Part shown: piece by piece, positions 39,446 to 53,750 of the stretch
Position numbering within the stretch: position 1 is the stretch's first letter
Layout of the letters: each line of letters starts with the position of its first letter
Origin: Rahnella variigena
GTDB lineage: Bacteria > Pseudomonadota > Gammaproteobacteria > Enterobacterales > Enterobacteriaceae
Assembly: GCF_003610915.1 (NCBI RefSeq)
Contig: NZ_NSDJ01000001.1
Span: 1-64,000 of the forward strand
Direction of reading: 5' to 3'
Length of the DNA: 64,000 bases
Notes under the pieces: model-generated
Databases searched by the model: none
Seen by the model: the letters and a program-made list of their open reading frames with translations, nothing else
What the model was told of the DNA's origin: nothing
Position numbers and translations under genes: made by a program

Positions 39446-41248
39446 TTAGTAGACGTCGCGCTGGTAACGGCGATCAAGACGTAATTCACTGAGATATTCG
39501 TCGGCAGTTTCCAGATCCATCACACCGTATTCGGCGATGATTTCCAGTAACGCCTGCTCTACGTCTTTCGCCATACGGTTGGCATCGCCGCAGACATACA
39601 CGTGCGCGCCTTCCTGCAACCACTGCCAGACTTCCGCACCCTGCTCACGCAGTTTGTCCTGTACGTACACTTTTTCTGCCTGATCGCGTGACCATGCCAG
39701 AGAGATATGGGTCAGCAGGCCGTCTTTCACGTAACGCTGCCACTCGACCTGATACAGGAAATCATCGGTAAAGTGCGGGTTGCCGAAGAACAGCCAGTTT
39801 TTGCCGGTGGCGCCGTCGTTATCACGCTGCTGCATGAACGCGCGGAATGGCGCGATGCCGGTGCCGGGTCCGATCATAATAACCGGTGTTTCCGGACTGG
39901 CCGGCAGGCGGAAGTTGTCGTTATGTTCGATGAAGACTTTCACTTCGCCGTCTTCTTCCAGACGGTCGGCCAGATAGCCGGAAGCGCCGCCGGTACGCGC
40001 ACGCCCGTCGATGTCGTAACGCACCACGCCCACCGTAATGTGCACTTCAGATTCGGTTTCCGCCTGTGAAGAAGCAATCGAATACAGACGCGGCGTCAGC
40101 GGACGCAGTAAATCCACCAGTTGCTGGGCATCCAGCTCAGTCGGCGCACGGCGTACCATGTCGGCAAACGGCACGGTCTGCGCGTATTGCTGCAACGCAG
40201 GTTTATCCGCCAGCAGACCGGTCAGATGTTCGTCGCGGCAAAGCGCGGCGTATTTCTCGATAATCGGCGTGGTGTTCTGGGTCAGTTCGATGTGGTGTTG
40301 CAGCGCCTCTGAAAGTGACAGTTTTTTATCGTTCACTTCAACGATTTCATCGCCTTTCAGCCACAGCAGCTCGACGATTTCCTGCACCAGTTGCGGATCG
40401 TTTTCAAACCAGATCCCCAGCGCATCGCCCGGCTGGTAACGCAGGCCGGAATCACCGAGTTCGATTTCCAGATGACGCACATCTTTGTCAGAATCACGGC
40501 CGGTAATTTTCTGGTTAACAGAAAGCGTGGCCGTCAGCGGCGCTTCTTTGGTGTAAGGGCTGCTGTCGACCTGATTGACACTGCCCGCCAGCGTCGGCGC
40601 GGGTTGTGCGCCAGCATCAGCCGGAACGCGCTGTTTCAGTACATCGACAATGCGCTTACGCCAGTTTTCAGCGGCTTCTTTATATTCCACATCGGCATCA
40701 ACGCGATCTAACAGACGTTCTGCACCCAGCTCGCCCAGACGGGTATCAAAGTCTTTACCCGCCTGACAGAAGAATTCGTAGGACGTGTCGCCCAGTGCAA
40801 ACACCGCAAAAGCAGTGTCTTTCATTTGCGGGGCTTTTTTGGATTGCAGGAATTTATGCAACGCGACCGCTTCTTCAGCCTGTTCGCCTTCGCCCTGCGT
40901 GGAGGCCACGATCAGCAGCAGCTTTTCCTGACCAATTTGTTTGAATTTATAGTCACCGGCATTCACCAGGTTGACGTTAATTTTCGCAGCCGTCAGATCA
41001 TCGCGTAACTGTTCCGCGACACGACGGGCGTTACCGGTTTGCGAAGCAGAAATCAGGGTGACCGACGCGGAAACCTGCACCGGTGCCGGAGCGGCCACTG
41101 CGCCCGGTTGCTGATTGACCATTCCCCAGAAATAGCCGGACAACCAGGCCATCTGAGTCGGCGAATAATCACCTATCGCCGATTGAAGGCGGGCCATTTG
41201 CTCGGGGGTCAGCGGGAGCAGTGAAATTGGAGGTGCCTGAGTCGTCAT
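39446..41248 (-). CDS. cysJ: Sulfite reductase flavoprotein alpha-component
   Basis: 600 aa from ATG 41248 ([17 protein letters not shown]); the frame is open to 41278. Flavodoxin domain ([33 protein letters not shown]), then an FAD/NADPH reductase domain ([29 protein letters not shown]) ending [10 protein letters not shown]. Passes electrons from NADPH to CysI. Confidence 0.98.
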   Translation of the reverse strand: MTTQAPPISLLPLTPEQMARLQSAIGDYSPTQMAWLSGYFWGMVNQQPGAVAAPAPVQVSASVTLISASQTGNARRVAEQLRDDLTAAKINVNLVNAGDYKFKQIGQEKLLLIVASTQGEGEQAEEAVALHKFLQSKKAPQMKDTAFAVFALGDTSYEFFCQAGKDFDTRLGELGAERLLDRVDADVEYKEAAENWRKRIVDVLKQRVPADAGAQPAPTLAGSVNQVDSSPYTKEAPLTATLSVNQKITGRDSDKDVRHLEIELGDSGLRYQPGDALGIWFENDPQLVQEIVELLWLKGDEIVEVNDKKLSLSEALQHHIELTQNTTPIIEKYAALCRDEHLTGLLADKPALQQYAQTVPFADMVRRAPTELDAQQLVDLLRPLTPRLYSIASSQAETESEVHITVGVVRYDIDGRARTGGASGYLADRLEEDGEVKVFIEHNDNFRLPASPETPVIMIGPGTGIAPFRAFMQQRDNDGATGKNWLFFGNPHFTDDFLYQVEWQRYVKDGLLTHISLAWSRDQAEKVYVQDKLREQGAEVWQWLQEGAHVYVCGDANRMAKDVEQALLEIIAEYGVMDLETADEYLSELRLDRRYQRDVY

Positions 41249-41592
41249 CGCGGTACGAATTCCCTTATGCAGAAGCAAGTCATCAATCCGGCCTCCGGCG
41301 GCTTATTCGGTGTGAGTACGCGCGGGAAAGACCTTTTAGAAGATGTAGGTTAACGAGCCGGATAATAACAATTAAAGAAGTGATGGAAATAATAAATAAC
41401 CAAAATGACTAAGAGGATTTAGAGGTAAGTTCTATCTAAAAAAGTGGTAAGCAGTGATTTTTATCGTACTGAAATCGCTAAAAAAAATCTCATCAGTTTA
41501 TTTATTCATCGCCAAGTCGCGGACGAATAAAGAAAAACCCCGCCGGAGCGGGGTGATGAATTTTTTTCAGGCAGGCTTTCGCACAGACGTTT
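41249..41592. other. cysJ upstream region and hydrolase terminator
   Basis: About 340 bp without a gene. It should hold the cysJIH promoter (AT-rich part 41340-41480) and the terminator at 41534-41553. No further feature recognised. Confidence 0.5.
41534..41553 (-). terminator. Terminator of the secreted hydrolase gene
   Basis: The minus-strand transcript forms CCCCGCTCCGGCGGGG followed by TTTTTC, a strong intrinsic terminator about 40 bp after the stop at 41593. Confidence 0.85.
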
Positions 41593-42600
41593 TCAGAGAT
41601 GGAAAGCGTTGTGCTGCTCAAACCAGGCAAACTGCCCTGCGGCAAACACCGACATTTTACTGCCGCTGTGGCCGACATCTGACAGGTCCATAAAGTGCCA
41701 GTTAAACGGCGTGTTGTTCTGTTCGGCGCGTTGCTGCGACGTGGTGAAATAGCTATAGCTTTCGGCGCGCTCCAGACGGTTGGTGCCCTGCGCCATTGCC
41801 TGTTTGGATTTACGCAGCAGGCGGTTTTCCGGATCATCGTCCTCAGCGCCCACGGCAATCAGCACCGGTTTGGCGAAGTAATCATTCAGTTGCTGCTGAC
41901 TGACCGCGACCGGCGCTTCACGCAGACCGTAAGGCCAGCGCTGATCGGTATCCGGTAGCGTCCACCAGCCTGCCGCCGCACAGACCGCCGCTTTGACATT
42001 CGGCTCCGGCAACAACGTCAGCATACGATGGACAAACTGGCAGCCCGCGCTGTTGCCAAACAGATAATATTGCTTCTGCTGAGTGATGCCCTGCTTTTGC
42101 AGCGTGGTAAACACGTTATCGACAATGCTGAACGCCCACTGAGATTTCGGCAAACGATGATGGGTTTTGCTGTCGGTCAGATTACCGAGGTTATAGCCCG
42201 CAGCGCCGGGGAAATCCTGCTCGCTGAAATGCGGCACGACCACGCGCAAATGATACTGATCGGCAACGGTCATCCAGTCATTCCGGTAGGTGGCAGCGTT
42301 ACGATCCACGCCCGTCATCACCATCACCACCGGCGTGGTTTCATCGGCACCGACAGGCTGATAGGTGAAAACGTCCAGCGGCTTTTTACCGCCCGCCAGA
42401 GGAATATGCATCACGCCCGACCCCTGCGGGAAAACCAGAGGGGTTTTGCCTGCCGGCGCTTTGGCGACAGAGGCTTTCGCCACAGCGGGCGCCGGTTTGG
42501 CCAGAGCCGGCGCAGCATCCTGAGCGGGTGCCGTAGTTTCAGCCTGCACGCTGGCAGAGAACAACAGCGCCAGAACAGCGCAACGAAGCACAGTAATCAT
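41593..42600 (-). CDS. Secreted alpha/beta hydrolase (PHB-depolymerase-like)
   Basis: 335 aa. Signal peptide [12 protein letters not shown], then an Ala/Pro/Lys-rich linker to about residue 55, then an alpha/beta-hydrolase fold with nucleophile elbow FGNSAGCQF, an acid candidate in [12 protein letters not shown] and His in [10 protein letters not shown]. The function is probably esterase or lipase-like in the periplasm; the substrate is unknown. It lies between cysJ and queD, where E. coli has no such gene. Confidence 0.75.
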   Translation of the reverse strand: MITVLRCAVLALLFSASVQAETTAPAQDAAPALAKPAPAVAKASVAKAPAGKTPLVFPQGSGVMHIPLAGGKKPLDVFTYQPVGADETTPVVMVMTGVDRNAATYRNDWMTVADQYHLRVVVPHFSEQDFPGAAGYNLGNLTDSKTHHRLPKSQWAFSIVDNVFTTLQKQGITQQKQYYLFGNSAGCQFVHRMLTLLPEPNVKAAVCAAAGWWTLPDTDQRWPYGLREAPVAVSQQQLNDYFAKPVLIAVGAEDDDPENRLLRKSKQAMAQGTNRLERAESYSYFTTSQQRAEQNNTPFNWHFMDLSDVGHSGSKMSVFAAGQFAWFEQHNAFHL

Positions 42601-42768
42601 TCACTATCTCAACAGGTTAGTTTCTACCGGCTCACTGTATGCCAGCAATGCGGGCGGAGTAAAGAGAGTAAAAGTCAGGATTTGGTGAAGAAAAGCGCAG
42701 TTAAGTCATGGCACGTAAGCCGGTATTCCGGTACTATGCCGCGTTTTTTCGAGCAACGAGACCGCCTC

Positions 42769-43128
42769 ATGACCACCACATTATTTAAAGATTTTCAGTT
42801 CGAAGCCGCCCACCATTTACCGCATGTGCCTGCCGGGCATAAATGCGGACGGTTGCATGGCCACTCTTTCACCGTTCGTTTAGAAATCACCGGTGAAGTG
42901 GATCCGCATACCGGCTGGGTGATGGATTTCGCCGATCTGAAAGCCGCGTTTAATCCGACTCTGGATCGTCTCGATCACTATAATCTGAACGACATTCCGG
43001 GCTTAGAAAACCCGACCAGCGAAGTGCTGGCCGCGTGGATCTGGAACGAGATGAAACCTAAGCTGCCACTGCTCAGCGCCGTGCGCGTCAAAGAAACCTG
43101 CACAGCAGGTTGCGTATATAAAGGCTAA
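42769..43128 (+). CDS. queD: 6-carboxytetrahydropterin synthase QueD
   Basis: 119 aa from ATG 42769, the conserved start ([29 protein letters not shown]). Converts dihydroneopterin triphosphate to 6-carboxytetrahydropterin in queuosine synthesis. Zinc ligands are the His in FEAAHHL and GRLHGHSF, with Cys in HKCGRLHG as catalytic residue. The frame is open for 740 bp upstream over the antisense strand of the hydrolase, which is not coding. Confidence 0.96.
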   Translation: MTTTLFKDFQFEAAHHLPHVPAGHKCGRLHGHSFTVRLEITGEVDPHTGWVMDFADLKAAFNPTLDRLDHYNLNDIPGLENPTSEVLAAWIWNEMKPKLPLLSAVRVKETCTAGCVYKG

Positions 43129-43141
43129 CTCAGCATATCTC

Positions 43142-43828
43142 TTATGCAATGTTGAGATACTTATGTGTCTGCATTGAAAGCCGCCAGTTCCTTGCAATGC
43201 AGGTCGCAATGCACAGTCTGGTGGCTTCTTCTTTTTGACTGATTGGCTGCAGGGCAATAATCCGCGCTTTGCTGTCAGTCAGGGTTTCCAGCAGGGCATC
43301 CAGAGCGTCGATATCACGCTGACGCGCCACCGGATGCTTCACTTCATCAGCACGCTTCAGTGCCTGCGGCAAAATGTCGTACCCGCCACGCATATTCACT
43401 TTCGGGGAAACGGTCACCCAGGTATTTACTGAGCAACGGACTTCATGCGTGCCGCTGGTTTCAATCTGGCAGCTGAAACCGTTCTTTTCCAGCAATGACG
43501 TCAGTTCAGTCAGATCGTAAATGCATGGCTCGCCGCCGGTGATCACCACGTGACGCGCGGTGTAGCCTTGCTGCGCGATCACCTCGAGCAGTTGTTCGGA
43601 CGTGGCATTGCCCCAGGCATCACTCTCTTCGGTTTTGACCAGAATGCGCTGCATATCGACTTCCCGATCGGCAATTTTATCCCAAGTATGTTTGGTATCG
43701 CACCAGCTGCAACCCACAGGACAGCCTTGCAGGCGAACGAAAATCGCCGGCACGCCGGTAAAATAGCCTTCCCCTTGCAGGGTTTCGAACATCGCATTAA
43801 TCGGGTACTGCATCAGTTTCTCAGTCAT
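43142..43828 (-). CDS. queE: 7-carboxy-7-deazaguanine synthase QueE
   Basis: 228 aa; an in-frame ATG 15 bp later (MQYPIN) is the start used in E. coli. Radical SAM enzyme forming 7-carboxy-7-deazaguanine, the step after QueD. The cluster motif is GCPVGCSWCDTKHTW, followed by VVITGGEPCIYDL. Convergent with queD at a 13-bp gap. Confidence 0.96.
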   Translation of the reverse strand: MTEKLMQYPINAMFETLQGEGYFTGVPAIFVRLQGCPVGCSWCDTKHTWDKIADREVDMQRILVKTEESDAWGNATSEQLLEVIAQQGYTARHVVITGGEPCIYDLTELTSLLEKNGFSCQIETSGTHEVRCSVNTWVTVSPKVNMRGGYDILPQALKRADEVKHPVARQRDIDALDALLETLTDSKARIIALQPISQKEEATRLCIATCIARNWRLSMQTHKYLNIA

Positions 43829-43911
43829 CTCTAAAAAAATCAGCGCGCATTATCGCAGACAACAGCCGCTGCGCCAAATACAGGCCGCAACGGGAGTGTG
43901 TGCAAAAATGT

Positions 43912-44613
43912 TTATGAGCGCAAAGAGCGGATGGCGTCAGTAAAGCGTTGCGTGATCTGCTGCGGGCGGGTAATTGCCCCGCCGACCACGACAGCATGCG
44001 CCCCGAGCGCTAAACATCGCGCCGCCATTTCTGGTGTATCCACGCTTCCCTCGGCAATGACCGGCGTCGTGCACTGCGCCAGCACCTGTCGCAGGAAGGC
44101 GAAATCGTCATGCCAGAGTTTGCTGCCCTGCGTTTCCTGAGTATAGCCGTGCAATGTTGTACCGATACAATCAAAGCCTAAAGCCTGTGCGTTTTGTGCT
44201 TCTTCTAAGGTCGAGATATCCGCCATCAGCAGCAGGGACGGAAACTCTTTACGAATGTGTTGCACCAGCGCCGCAAGTTGCAATTCCCCCGGACGCTGAT
44301 GGAACGTGGCATCCATCGCGATCATCTCTGGCGCGACAGCCATCAGCTCGCGTACTTCCTTCAGGGTCGCGGTGATATAGACATCGCTTGCCGGATAATC
44401 CCGCTTGATGATGCCGATAACCGGCAGCGGAACGGTGGCGCGAATGGCTTTTACATCAGCAACACTGTTCGCGCGGATCCCCGCGGCGCCGCCCTGCTGG
44501 GCAGCAAGCGCCATGCGGCTCATAATAAAATCGCTGTGCAGCGGTTCGTCATCCAGCGCCTGACAGGACACGATCAACTGTCCCCTGACGGTCGTTAACA
44601 TTGACTGATTCAT
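43912..44613 (-). CDS. nanE: N-acetylmannosamine-6-phosphate 2-epimerase
   Basis: 233 aa. TIM barrel converting ManNAc-6-P to GlcNAc-6-P; catalytic Lys in [18 protein letters not shown], and [28 protein letters not shown] and [11 protein letters not shown] in the family pattern. Its ATG overlaps the stop of the PTS gene by 4 bp, so the transported sugar is likely ManNAc or a related amino sugar. Confidence 0.92.
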   Translation of the reverse strand: MNQSMLTTVRGQLIVSCQALDDEPLHSDFIMSRMALAAQQGGAAGIRANSVADVKAIRATVPLPVIGIIKRDYPASDVYITATLKEVRELMAVAPEMIAMDATFHQRPGELQLAALVQHIRKEFPSLLLMADISTLEEAQNAQALGFDCIGTTLHGYTQETQGSKLWHDDFAFLRQVLAQCTTPVIAEGSVDTPEMAARCLALGAHAVVVGGAITRPQQITQRFTDAIRSLRS

Positions 44614-46163
44614 ACTCCCAACATCTCCTCAATTTCATTTTTAATAATCGTCACGTGCGGTCCGTAAATGACCTGAATGCCGTTTCCGCGTATCAGCACG
44701 GCTCGCGCCCCGCTCGATTTCAGCTTGTTTTCATCGATTCCGGCGGCCTGATGGACGCTGATGCGCAACCGCGTTGCACAGCAATCCAGCTCCGCGATAT
44801 TTGCCGCCCCGCCGAGTGCGTCGATAATGAGTCCGGCGCGATCGGTCACCACGCTATCCTGCTGAACGTCAGCCTCATCACGTCCCGGCGTTTTGAAGTT
44901 GAAGCGCCTGATGAGATAACGGAAAGAGAAGTAATAAAGGGCAAACCACGGCACACCGACCAGCGGGACGTACATCCAGTGCGTTTTGCTTTCGCCCTGT
45001 AAAACCCCGAACAGGATGAAATCGATAAAGCCGCCGGAGAAAGTCTGTCCGATGGTGATCTGCAAAATGTGGGCAATCATGAACGCCAGACCGTCGAACA
45101 CCGCATGCAGGACATACAGCATCGGCGCGACAAACAGGAACGAAAACTCGATGGGTTCGGTGATCCCGGTCAGGAAGGAAGTCAGTGCCGCCGACAGCAG
45201 CAGCCCGGCGACGCGCTTTTTATTCTCAGGCCGCGCCGTGTGATACATCGCCAGACACGCGCCCACCAGACCAAACATCATGGTAATGAAGCGCCCGGAC
45301 ATAAACCGTGAAGTGCCGATATAAAACTGCTGCGTATTGGGGTCTGCCAGCTGGGCAAAGAAGATCCGCTGCGTGCCTTCCACCAGATGTCCGTTGACCA
45401 CTTCGGTGCCACCGAGTGCGGTGGTCCAGAAAGGCAGATAAAAAATATGATGCAGGCCGAACGGGCCAAGCATACGCAGCACAAAACCGTAAATGAAGGT
45501 GCCGAGGTATCCCGTCGCATCCACCAGCCCGCCCATGCCAAAAATCACTTTCTGGAAGTGTGGCCAGATGAAGAACATTACCGCTCCGACGACAATAGCC
45601 GCGACGGAGCTGATGATCGGCACAAAGCGGGAACCGCCAAAAAAGCCGAGAAACTGCGGTAATTCGATTTTGTTATAGCGCTGATGCAGCCACCACGTCA
45701 CGAGCCCAATCACCACGCCGCCGAACACGCCGGTTTCCAGCGTCTGGATGCCCAGCGCCATTCCCTGTCCTGCGGCACTGAGATTAGTCGTGGCAAGCTG
45801 CCCTTTGAGGATCAGGATGGCGTTGATGGTGGCGTTCATCACCAGATAGCCGAGCAACGCGGACAAGCCCGCAGTTCCTTTATCACTGCGCGCCAGTCCG
45901 ACGGCGACGCCAACGGCAAACAGCACGGCCAGATTGGCAAAGACGATCGAACCTGCACTGGCCATGACGGTGAATATCGCCTGCAAGACCGGGATATTTA
46001 AAAACGGATACGCCGCCAGCGTATTAGGGTTAGAAAGCGCCCCGCCAATTCCCAGCAGCAATCCGGCTGCAGGCAAAATAGCGATGGGCAACATGAATGA
46101 CTTGCCAAACTTCTGGGCTCTTTCGAACCATGCCCCGCCCCCTGAACCATTAAATATCGACAT
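44610..46163 (-). CDS. PTS EIICB component, glucose/N-acetylglucosamine family
   Basis: 517 aa. Membrane EIIC ([21 protein letters not shown] to [16 protein letters not shown], about ten helices), then a soluble EIIB with the phosphorylated Cys in [14 protein letters not shown]. No EIIA domain, so it would use the Crr protein. Pairing with nanE and an RpiR regulator points to uptake and phosphorylation of an N-acetylated amino sugar, probably ManNAc. Confidence 0.88.
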   Translation of the reverse strand: MSIFNGSGGGAWFERAQKFGKSFMLPIAILPAAGLLLGIGGALSNPNTLAAYPFLNIPVLQAIFTVMASAGSIVFANLAVLFAVGVAVGLARSDKGTAGLSALLGYLVMNATINAILILKGQLATTNLSAAGQGMALGIQTLETGVFGGVVIGLVTWWLHQRYNKIELPQFLGFFGGSRFVPIISSVAAIVVGAVMFFIWPHFQKVIFGMGGLVDATGYLGTFIYGFVLRMLGPFGLHHIFYLPFWTTALGGTEVVNGHLVEGTQRIFFAQLADPNTQQFYIGTSRFMSGRFITMMFGLVGACLAMYHTARPENKKRVAGLLLSAALTSFLTGITEPIEFSFLFVAPMLYVLHAVFDGLAFMIAHILQITIGQTFSGGFIDFILFGVLQGESKTHWMYVPLVGVPWFALYYFSFRYLIRRFNFKTPGRDEADVQQDSVVTDRAGLIIDALGGAANIAELDCCATRLRISVHQAAGIDENKLKSSGARAVLIRGNGIQVIYGPHVTIIKNEIEEMLGV

Positions 46164-46191
46164 GAGATGACTCCGCGTTGTGTTGTTGTGA

Positions 46192-46231
46192 TAATTATTT
46201 TCACCACACTATATAATTAAAATAATAATTA
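46192..46231. promoter_or_regulatory. Operator-like inverted repeat between the PTS and RpiR genes
   Basis: TAATTATTTT (46192-46201) and AAAATAATAATTA (46219-46231) form an imperfect AT-rich inverted repeat 29-68 bp upstream of the PTS ATG. RpiR-type regulators bind such sites. It would control the divergent promoters. Confidence 0.5.
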
Positions 46232-46328
46232 CCATCAAATGCACGGCGTTATCCATACGGAATTCTTCTGGCGTTAACTGCGTCACATCAGCCAAACTAG
46301 TCAGGTCAATTATTCTGAGGAGAGCCGA

Positions 46329-47168
46329 GTGAGTCAGACCAAGGAAACAGGCACGCTGTTACTGCGAATGCGTCAGGGGCTGGAGAATTACAGTCCGACT
46401 CTGCATAAACTGGGCAGCTATGTACTGGAGCAGCCCCAGCGCGTGCTTTACCTGACCATCACTGAGCTGGCGCGTGAGAGTGATACCAGTGAAGCCAGCG
46501 TCACGCGGCTTTGTCGCCAGCTGGGTTGCAAAGGGTTTACCGAATTTAAGATGGGCCTGGCGCTGGAGACGAGGCAAAATCCGTCGTCACCGGCGGCAGA
46601 AGGAAATGACGACGTTCAGACGCTGATTGAAGACAGCATCACCGCGCTGCGTGATACCGGAAAACTGCTCGACCGTCAGGTGCTGGCGGACGCGGCATCG
46701 CACATCCATAACGCGCGCTCCGTTCAGGTGTATGGTGTCGCGGCCAGCGCGATCGTCGCGGACTATCTGGGCTATAAATTGCTGCGTCTGGGCAAAACGT
46801 CGCAGTGTTTCGCCGATATGCACCGCGCGGCGATGAATGCCGTGAGTCTGGACGACCGGGATATTGTGGTGGTGATTTCCAGCTCAGGTTCAACGAAAGA
46901 TGTATTGCACGCCGCCGCGCTGGCAAAGCGTCAGGGCACAACGGTTATCGGCATCAGCAATACGCTGCGCAGTCCGCTTTCCTCGCTGGCCGATATTTTA
47001 CTGGTAGCCGCCAAACCCGAGGGCCCGCTGACGGCGGGATTACTGACATCAAAAGTTGGCGGGATGTTACTGGTGGAATTACTGATCAATCAGCTGTTAA
47101 CGCACTCCCCGGATTATCTGCAGGCCAGCGAGCACAGTGCGAGCGCCACGCTTTCTTTATTGCTGTAA
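46329..47168 (+). CDS. RpiR-family transcriptional regulator
   Basis: 279 aa from GTG 46329 (GGAG 6 nt upstream). N-terminal HTH (LTITELARESDTSEASVTRLCRQLGCKGFTEFK), C-terminal SIS domain (ARSVQVYGVAASAIVADYLGYKL, VISSSGSTKDVLHAA) that binds a sugar phosphate. Divergent from the PTS-nanE operon and probably its regulator. Confidence 0.9.
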   Translation: MSQTKETGTLLLRMRQGLENYSPTLHKLGSYVLEQPQRVLYLTITELARESDTSEASVTRLCRQLGCKGFTEFKMGLALETRQNPSSPAAEGNDDVQTLIEDSITALRDTGKLLDRQVLADAASHIHNARSVQVYGVAASAIVADYLGYKLLRLGKTSQCFADMHRAAMNAVSLDDRDIVVVISSSGSTKDVLHAAALAKRQGTTVIGISNTLRSPLSSLADILLVAAKPEGPLTAGLLTSKVGGMLLVELLINQLLTHSPDYLQASEHSASATLSLLL

Positions 47169-47206
47169 GCCGGTGACATCCGCATCTTTCCCTGAATTGC
47201 GGACAT

Positions 47207-47232
47207 AAAAAAACCCGCCGGAGCGGGTTTTT
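47207..47232. terminator. Bidirectional terminator between rpiR-type gene and eno
   Basis: AAACCCGC CGGA GCGGGTTT with an A run before and a T run after; serves the regulator gene on the plus strand and eno on the minus strand. Confidence 0.9.
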
Positions 47233-47255
47233 TAAGAAAGCGTTACGGGCAGTAA

Positions 47256-48584
<1,329 letters not shown>

Positions 48585-48598
48585 CTAAAGCTTCAGAC

Positions 48599-48625
48599 AA
48601 GAGATGCGCCAATGGCGCATCTCTT
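48599..48625. other. 13-bp-arm palindrome between pyrG and eno
   Basis: AAGAGATGCGCCA and its inverse flank one central base, a near-perfect hairpin just after the pyrG stop. No T run follows on the minus strand, so it may be a processing or stability element, or a weak attenuator before eno. Confidence 0.6.
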
Positions 48626-48635
48626 CCCCGGTATT

Positions 48636-50621
<1,986 letters not shown>

Positions 50622-51425
50622 TCAGGCTTCCGATTTTTTCACCTGCTGCCAGGCGTCTTCCATCTGCTCAAGTGTAGCTTCTTCCATGTTTAAGCCTTTC
50701 CCGCGGATAATCTCTTCAACGTGCCGGAAACGACGCTCAAACTTGCGGTTAGCGGCCTGTAGCGCATCTTCGGCTTTATGGCCCAAATGACGGGAAAGAT
50801 TCACTGTCGCGAACAGCAGATCACCGATTTCCTCACCGAGCTTTTCTTCGTCGATGACGGCCTGACGCGCTTCAAACATCACTTCGTCGATTTCTTCATA
50901 CACTTTGTCGAGCACCGGCCCGAGCGTGGTCCAGTCGAACCCGACATTCGAACAGCGTTTCTGAATTTTGTGCGCTTTCATCAGCGCAGGCAGTGCGGAA
51001 GGAATGTCATCCAGCGCCGAATGCAGGGATTTCTCCGCCCGCTCCTGCGCCTTACGCGCTTCCCATTTCACCAGCACATCTTTGCTGCTGGCGTCTTTTG
51101 ACCACGCCGCTTCAGTGCCAAAAATTTGCGGATGGCGGCGCTCTAATTTGTCTGAAATGGCATTGCAGATGTCATCAAACTCAAACAGACCCTGCTCGCT
51201 GCCCATTTGCGCGTAGAACACCACCTGAAACAGCAGATCACCCAGTTCGTCGCGCACATCGTCGTAATCTTTGCGGGCGATGGCGTCCATCACTTCGTAG
51301 GTTTCTTCCAGCGTGTACGGGGCAATGGTGTCAAAAGTTTGCTCTTTATCCCACGGGCAACCGGCTTGAGGATCACGCAGGGTTTTCATAATGGTGAGCA
51401 GGCGTTGCAAAGAAGAATCGGTCAT
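50622..51425 (-). CDS. mazG: Nucleoside triphosphate pyrophosphohydrolase MazG
   Basis: 267 aa. All-alpha NTP pyrophosphatase with two MazG repeats: GCPWDKEQTFDTIAPYTLEETYEV with RDELGDLLFQVVFYAQ, and EEIDEVMFEARQ with EEIGDLLFATVNLSRH; the E-x2-E...E-x2-D metal sets are visible. In E. coli it lowers ppGpp and cleans up abnormal NTPs. Lies downstream of relA across a terminator. Confidence 0.97.
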   Translation of the reverse strand: MTDSSLQRLLTIMKTLRDPQAGCPWDKEQTFDTIAPYTLEETYEVMDAIARKDYDDVRDELGDLLFQVVFYAQMGSEQGLFEFDDICNAISDKLERRHPQIFGTEAAWSKDASSKDVLVKWEARKAQERAEKSLHSALDDIPSALPALMKAHKIQKRCSNVGFDWTTLGPVLDKVYEEIDEVMFEARQAVIDEEKLGEEIGDLLFATVNLSRHLGHKAEDALQAANRKFERRFRHVEEIIRGKGLNMEEATLEQMEDAWQQVKKSEA

Positions 51426-51470
51426 GGGATCTGTCCGTTTTAAAATAGAGGAGTCAAAAACATAAAAGAA

Positions 51471-51491
51471 AAGGCCCGACTGGCGGGCCTT
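51471..51491 (-). terminator. Terminator of relA
   Basis: AAGGCCCG and CGGGCCTT pair around a 5-nt loop, followed on the minus strand by TTTCTTTT, 13 bp after the relA stop. Confidence 0.85.
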
Positions 51492-51503
51492 ATAAGCGTT
51501 TGA

Positions 51504-53741
51504 TCAGCTGCCGTGAAGTCGCTTGGCTTCAATCACATCCGGCAACTGGTTCAGTTTGGCGATCACGCGTCCCAGAACCTGCGGGTTGTAGATTTCGATA
51601 TCCATATCGATAGTCGCCAGTTGCTGACGTGTGTCGCTGCGGCTGGCAACGCCAAGCACGTTCACTTTCTCGTTAGCCAGAATGGTGGTGATATCACGCA
51701 GCAGGCCGCTGCGGTCGTTGGCCACCACGCGCACTACCAGCGAATAACCGCTGGAGTAGCTTTCGCCCCACACGGCATCGACCACGCGTTCCGGCGCATT
51801 CGAGCGTAAATCTTCCAGCTGATCACAGTCGGCACGGTGGATTGAAATCCCGCGACCCTGAGTGATGTAACCGACGATTTCGTCACCCGGAATCGGCTGG
51901 CAGCAACGCGCAATGTGGTGCATCAGATTACCGACGCCTTCGACGACGACGCGACCATTGTCTTTGGTACGCGTTGGCGGTGGCGTGGTTTTCTGCGTCA
52001 GCTGGCGCAGCGCTTCTTTATCCAGTTCTTCCGCACTCGGCTTTTTCAACTGAGATTGCAGGAAGTTGACCATCTGATTGATGCGGATATCGCCGTTACC
52101 GATGGCCGCCAGCACTTCATCCAGCGAGTTGACGTTGTAGCGTGGCAGCAGCAGTTTCTCGGCATCTTTGATGCTAATATCCAGTCTGTCCAGCTCGTCA
52201 TCGAGGATTTGTTTACCGGCAATAATGTTCTTATCGCGATCCTGTTTACGGAACCAGTTTTGGATTTTCGAACGCCCGCGGCTGGTCGTGACGTAACCGA
52301 GACTCGGGTTCAGCCAGTCACGGCTTGGGTTCGCGTGCTTCTGGGTGATGATTTCAATCTGATCGCCCATCTGCAACTGGTAGGTAAACGGCACGATACG
52401 CCCGCCAATTTTCGCCCCGATACACCGGTGACCGACATCGCTGTGAATGTGATACGCGAAGTCGAGCGGCGTGGAGCCCATCGGCAGATCGATAACGTCG
52501 CCTTTTGGCGTAAACACGTACACGCGATCGTCAAAGACCTGGCTGCGCACTTCGTCGAGCATTTCGCCCGAATCGGCCATTTCTTCCTGCCACGCGATAA
52601 GTTTGCGCAGCCACGCAATGCGGCCTTCGTAACCACCGCTGCGGCCACCGGCCACGGCAGTACCTTCTTTGTATTTCCAGTGCGCGGCGACGCCCAGTTC
52701 GGCATCTTCATGCATCTGGCGGGTACGGATCTGCACTTCCAGCGTTTTACCGCGAGGCCCTAACACCACGGTGTGAATCGACTGATAACCGTTCGGTTTC
52801 GGGTTGGCGACGTAATCGTCAAACTCATCCGGCAGATGGCGGAAATGGGTGTGCACAATCCCTAAGGCAGCGTAGCAATCCTGCAAACGTTCCACCACGA
52901 TACGCACAGCGCGCACGTCGAAGAGTTCGTCGAAGGACAGGGATTTTTTCTGCATCTTGCGCCAGATGCTGTAGATATGTTTCGGGCGGCCATAAACATC
53001 AACTTTGATGCCCTCTTCCGCCATCGCATTTTTAACCGTCGAGACAAAATCGTCGATGTACTGCTCACGGTCGATACGACGTTCGTGCAGCAGTTTGGCG
53101 ATGCGTTTGTATTCGTCAGGATGCAGATAACGGAAGCAGAAATCTTCCAGTTCCCATTTCAGCTGACCGATACCCAGACGGTTGGCCAGCGGCGCGTAGA
53201 TATTGGTACATTCTTTCGCCGCCAGAACGCGTTCTTCTTCCGGCGCATCTTTCACTTCGCGCAGGTGCGCGATTCGTTCGGCAAGTTTCAGCACCACGCA
53301 GCGGAAATCTTCCACCATCGCCAGCAGCATACGGCGGACGTTGTCCACCTGCTCGGAGGCCATGGAGTCATTTTGCGTGGCTTTCAGCTGGCGGATGGCG
53401 TCCATATCGCGCACGCCGTGCACCAGATCGGTGATGCCTTTGCCGAACTGTTGGGTCAGGGTATCTTCATCAATGATGCCGTCATCAACCAGCGGGAACA
53501 GCAGCGCCGCGCGCATACTGTCGTTATCCATACTGAGGGTCGAGAGGATTTCAACCATCTCGAGGCCGCGCCACAGCAGCAGCGAGGCGTCAGGATGGCC
53601 CTGCGTTTGTTGCTCGCAGTAGCGCCAGGTTTCGGCTAAACGCTCACATGATTGCTGGCTGGACAGTCCTAAACTGTTGATCCAGTCGTCGAGTGCGAAC
53701 TCGCCAGCTGTGTTCAGATGTGCACTTCTTACCGCAACCAT
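51504..53741 (-). CDS. relA: GTP pyrophosphokinase RelA
   Basis: 745 aa. Makes (p)ppGpp on ribosomes stalled by uncharged tRNA. An N-terminal pseudo-HD domain lacks the HD pair (FPLVDDGIIDEDTL), as in RelA rather than SpoT. The synthetase region has GRPKHIYSIWRKM and NPKPNGYQSIHTVV; TGS (VFTPKGDVIDLPMGSTPLDFAYHIHS) and a C-terminal ACT domain follow. Complete, 9 bp after rlmD. Confidence 0.98.
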   Translation of the reverse strand: MVAVRSAHLNTAGEFALDDWINSLGLSSQQSCERLAETWRYCEQQTQGHPDASLLLWRGLEMVEILSTLSMDNDSMRAALLFPLVDDGIIDEDTLTQQFGKGITDLVHGVRDMDAIRQLKATQNDSMASEQVDNVRRMLLAMVEDFRCVVLKLAERIAHLREVKDAPEEERVLAAKECTNIYAPLANRLGIGQLKWELEDFCFRYLHPDEYKRIAKLLHERRIDREQYIDDFVSTVKNAMAEEGIKVDVYGRPKHIYSIWRKMQKKSLSFDELFDVRAVRIVVERLQDCYAALGIVHTHFRHLPDEFDDYVANPKPNGYQSIHTVVLGPRGKTLEVQIRTRQMHEDAELGVAAHWKYKEGTAVAGGRSGGYEGRIAWLRKLIAWQEEMADSGEMLDEVRSQVFDDRVYVFTPKGDVIDLPMGSTPLDFAYHIHSDVGHRCIGAKIGGRIVPFTYQLQMGDQIEIITQKHANPSRDWLNPSLGYVTTSRGRSKIQNWFRKQDRDKNIIAGKQILDDELDRLDISIKDAEKLLLPRYNVNSLDEVLAAIGNGDIRINQMVNFLQSQLKKPSAEELDKEALRQLTQKTTPPPTRTKDNGRVVVEGVGNLMHHIARCCQPIPGDEIVGYITQGRGISIHRADCDQLEDLRSNAPERVVDAVWGESYSSGYSLVVRVVANDRSGLLRDITTILANEKVNVLGVASRSDTRQQLATIDMDIEIYNPQVLGRVIAKLNQLPDVIEAKRLHGS

Positions 53742-53750
53742 ACCCTCTCC

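Noticed and set aside
42028..42768. N-terminal extension of QueD
   Set aside because: The extra 247 residues are antisense to the hydrolase gene, and the conserved QueD start is at 42769.
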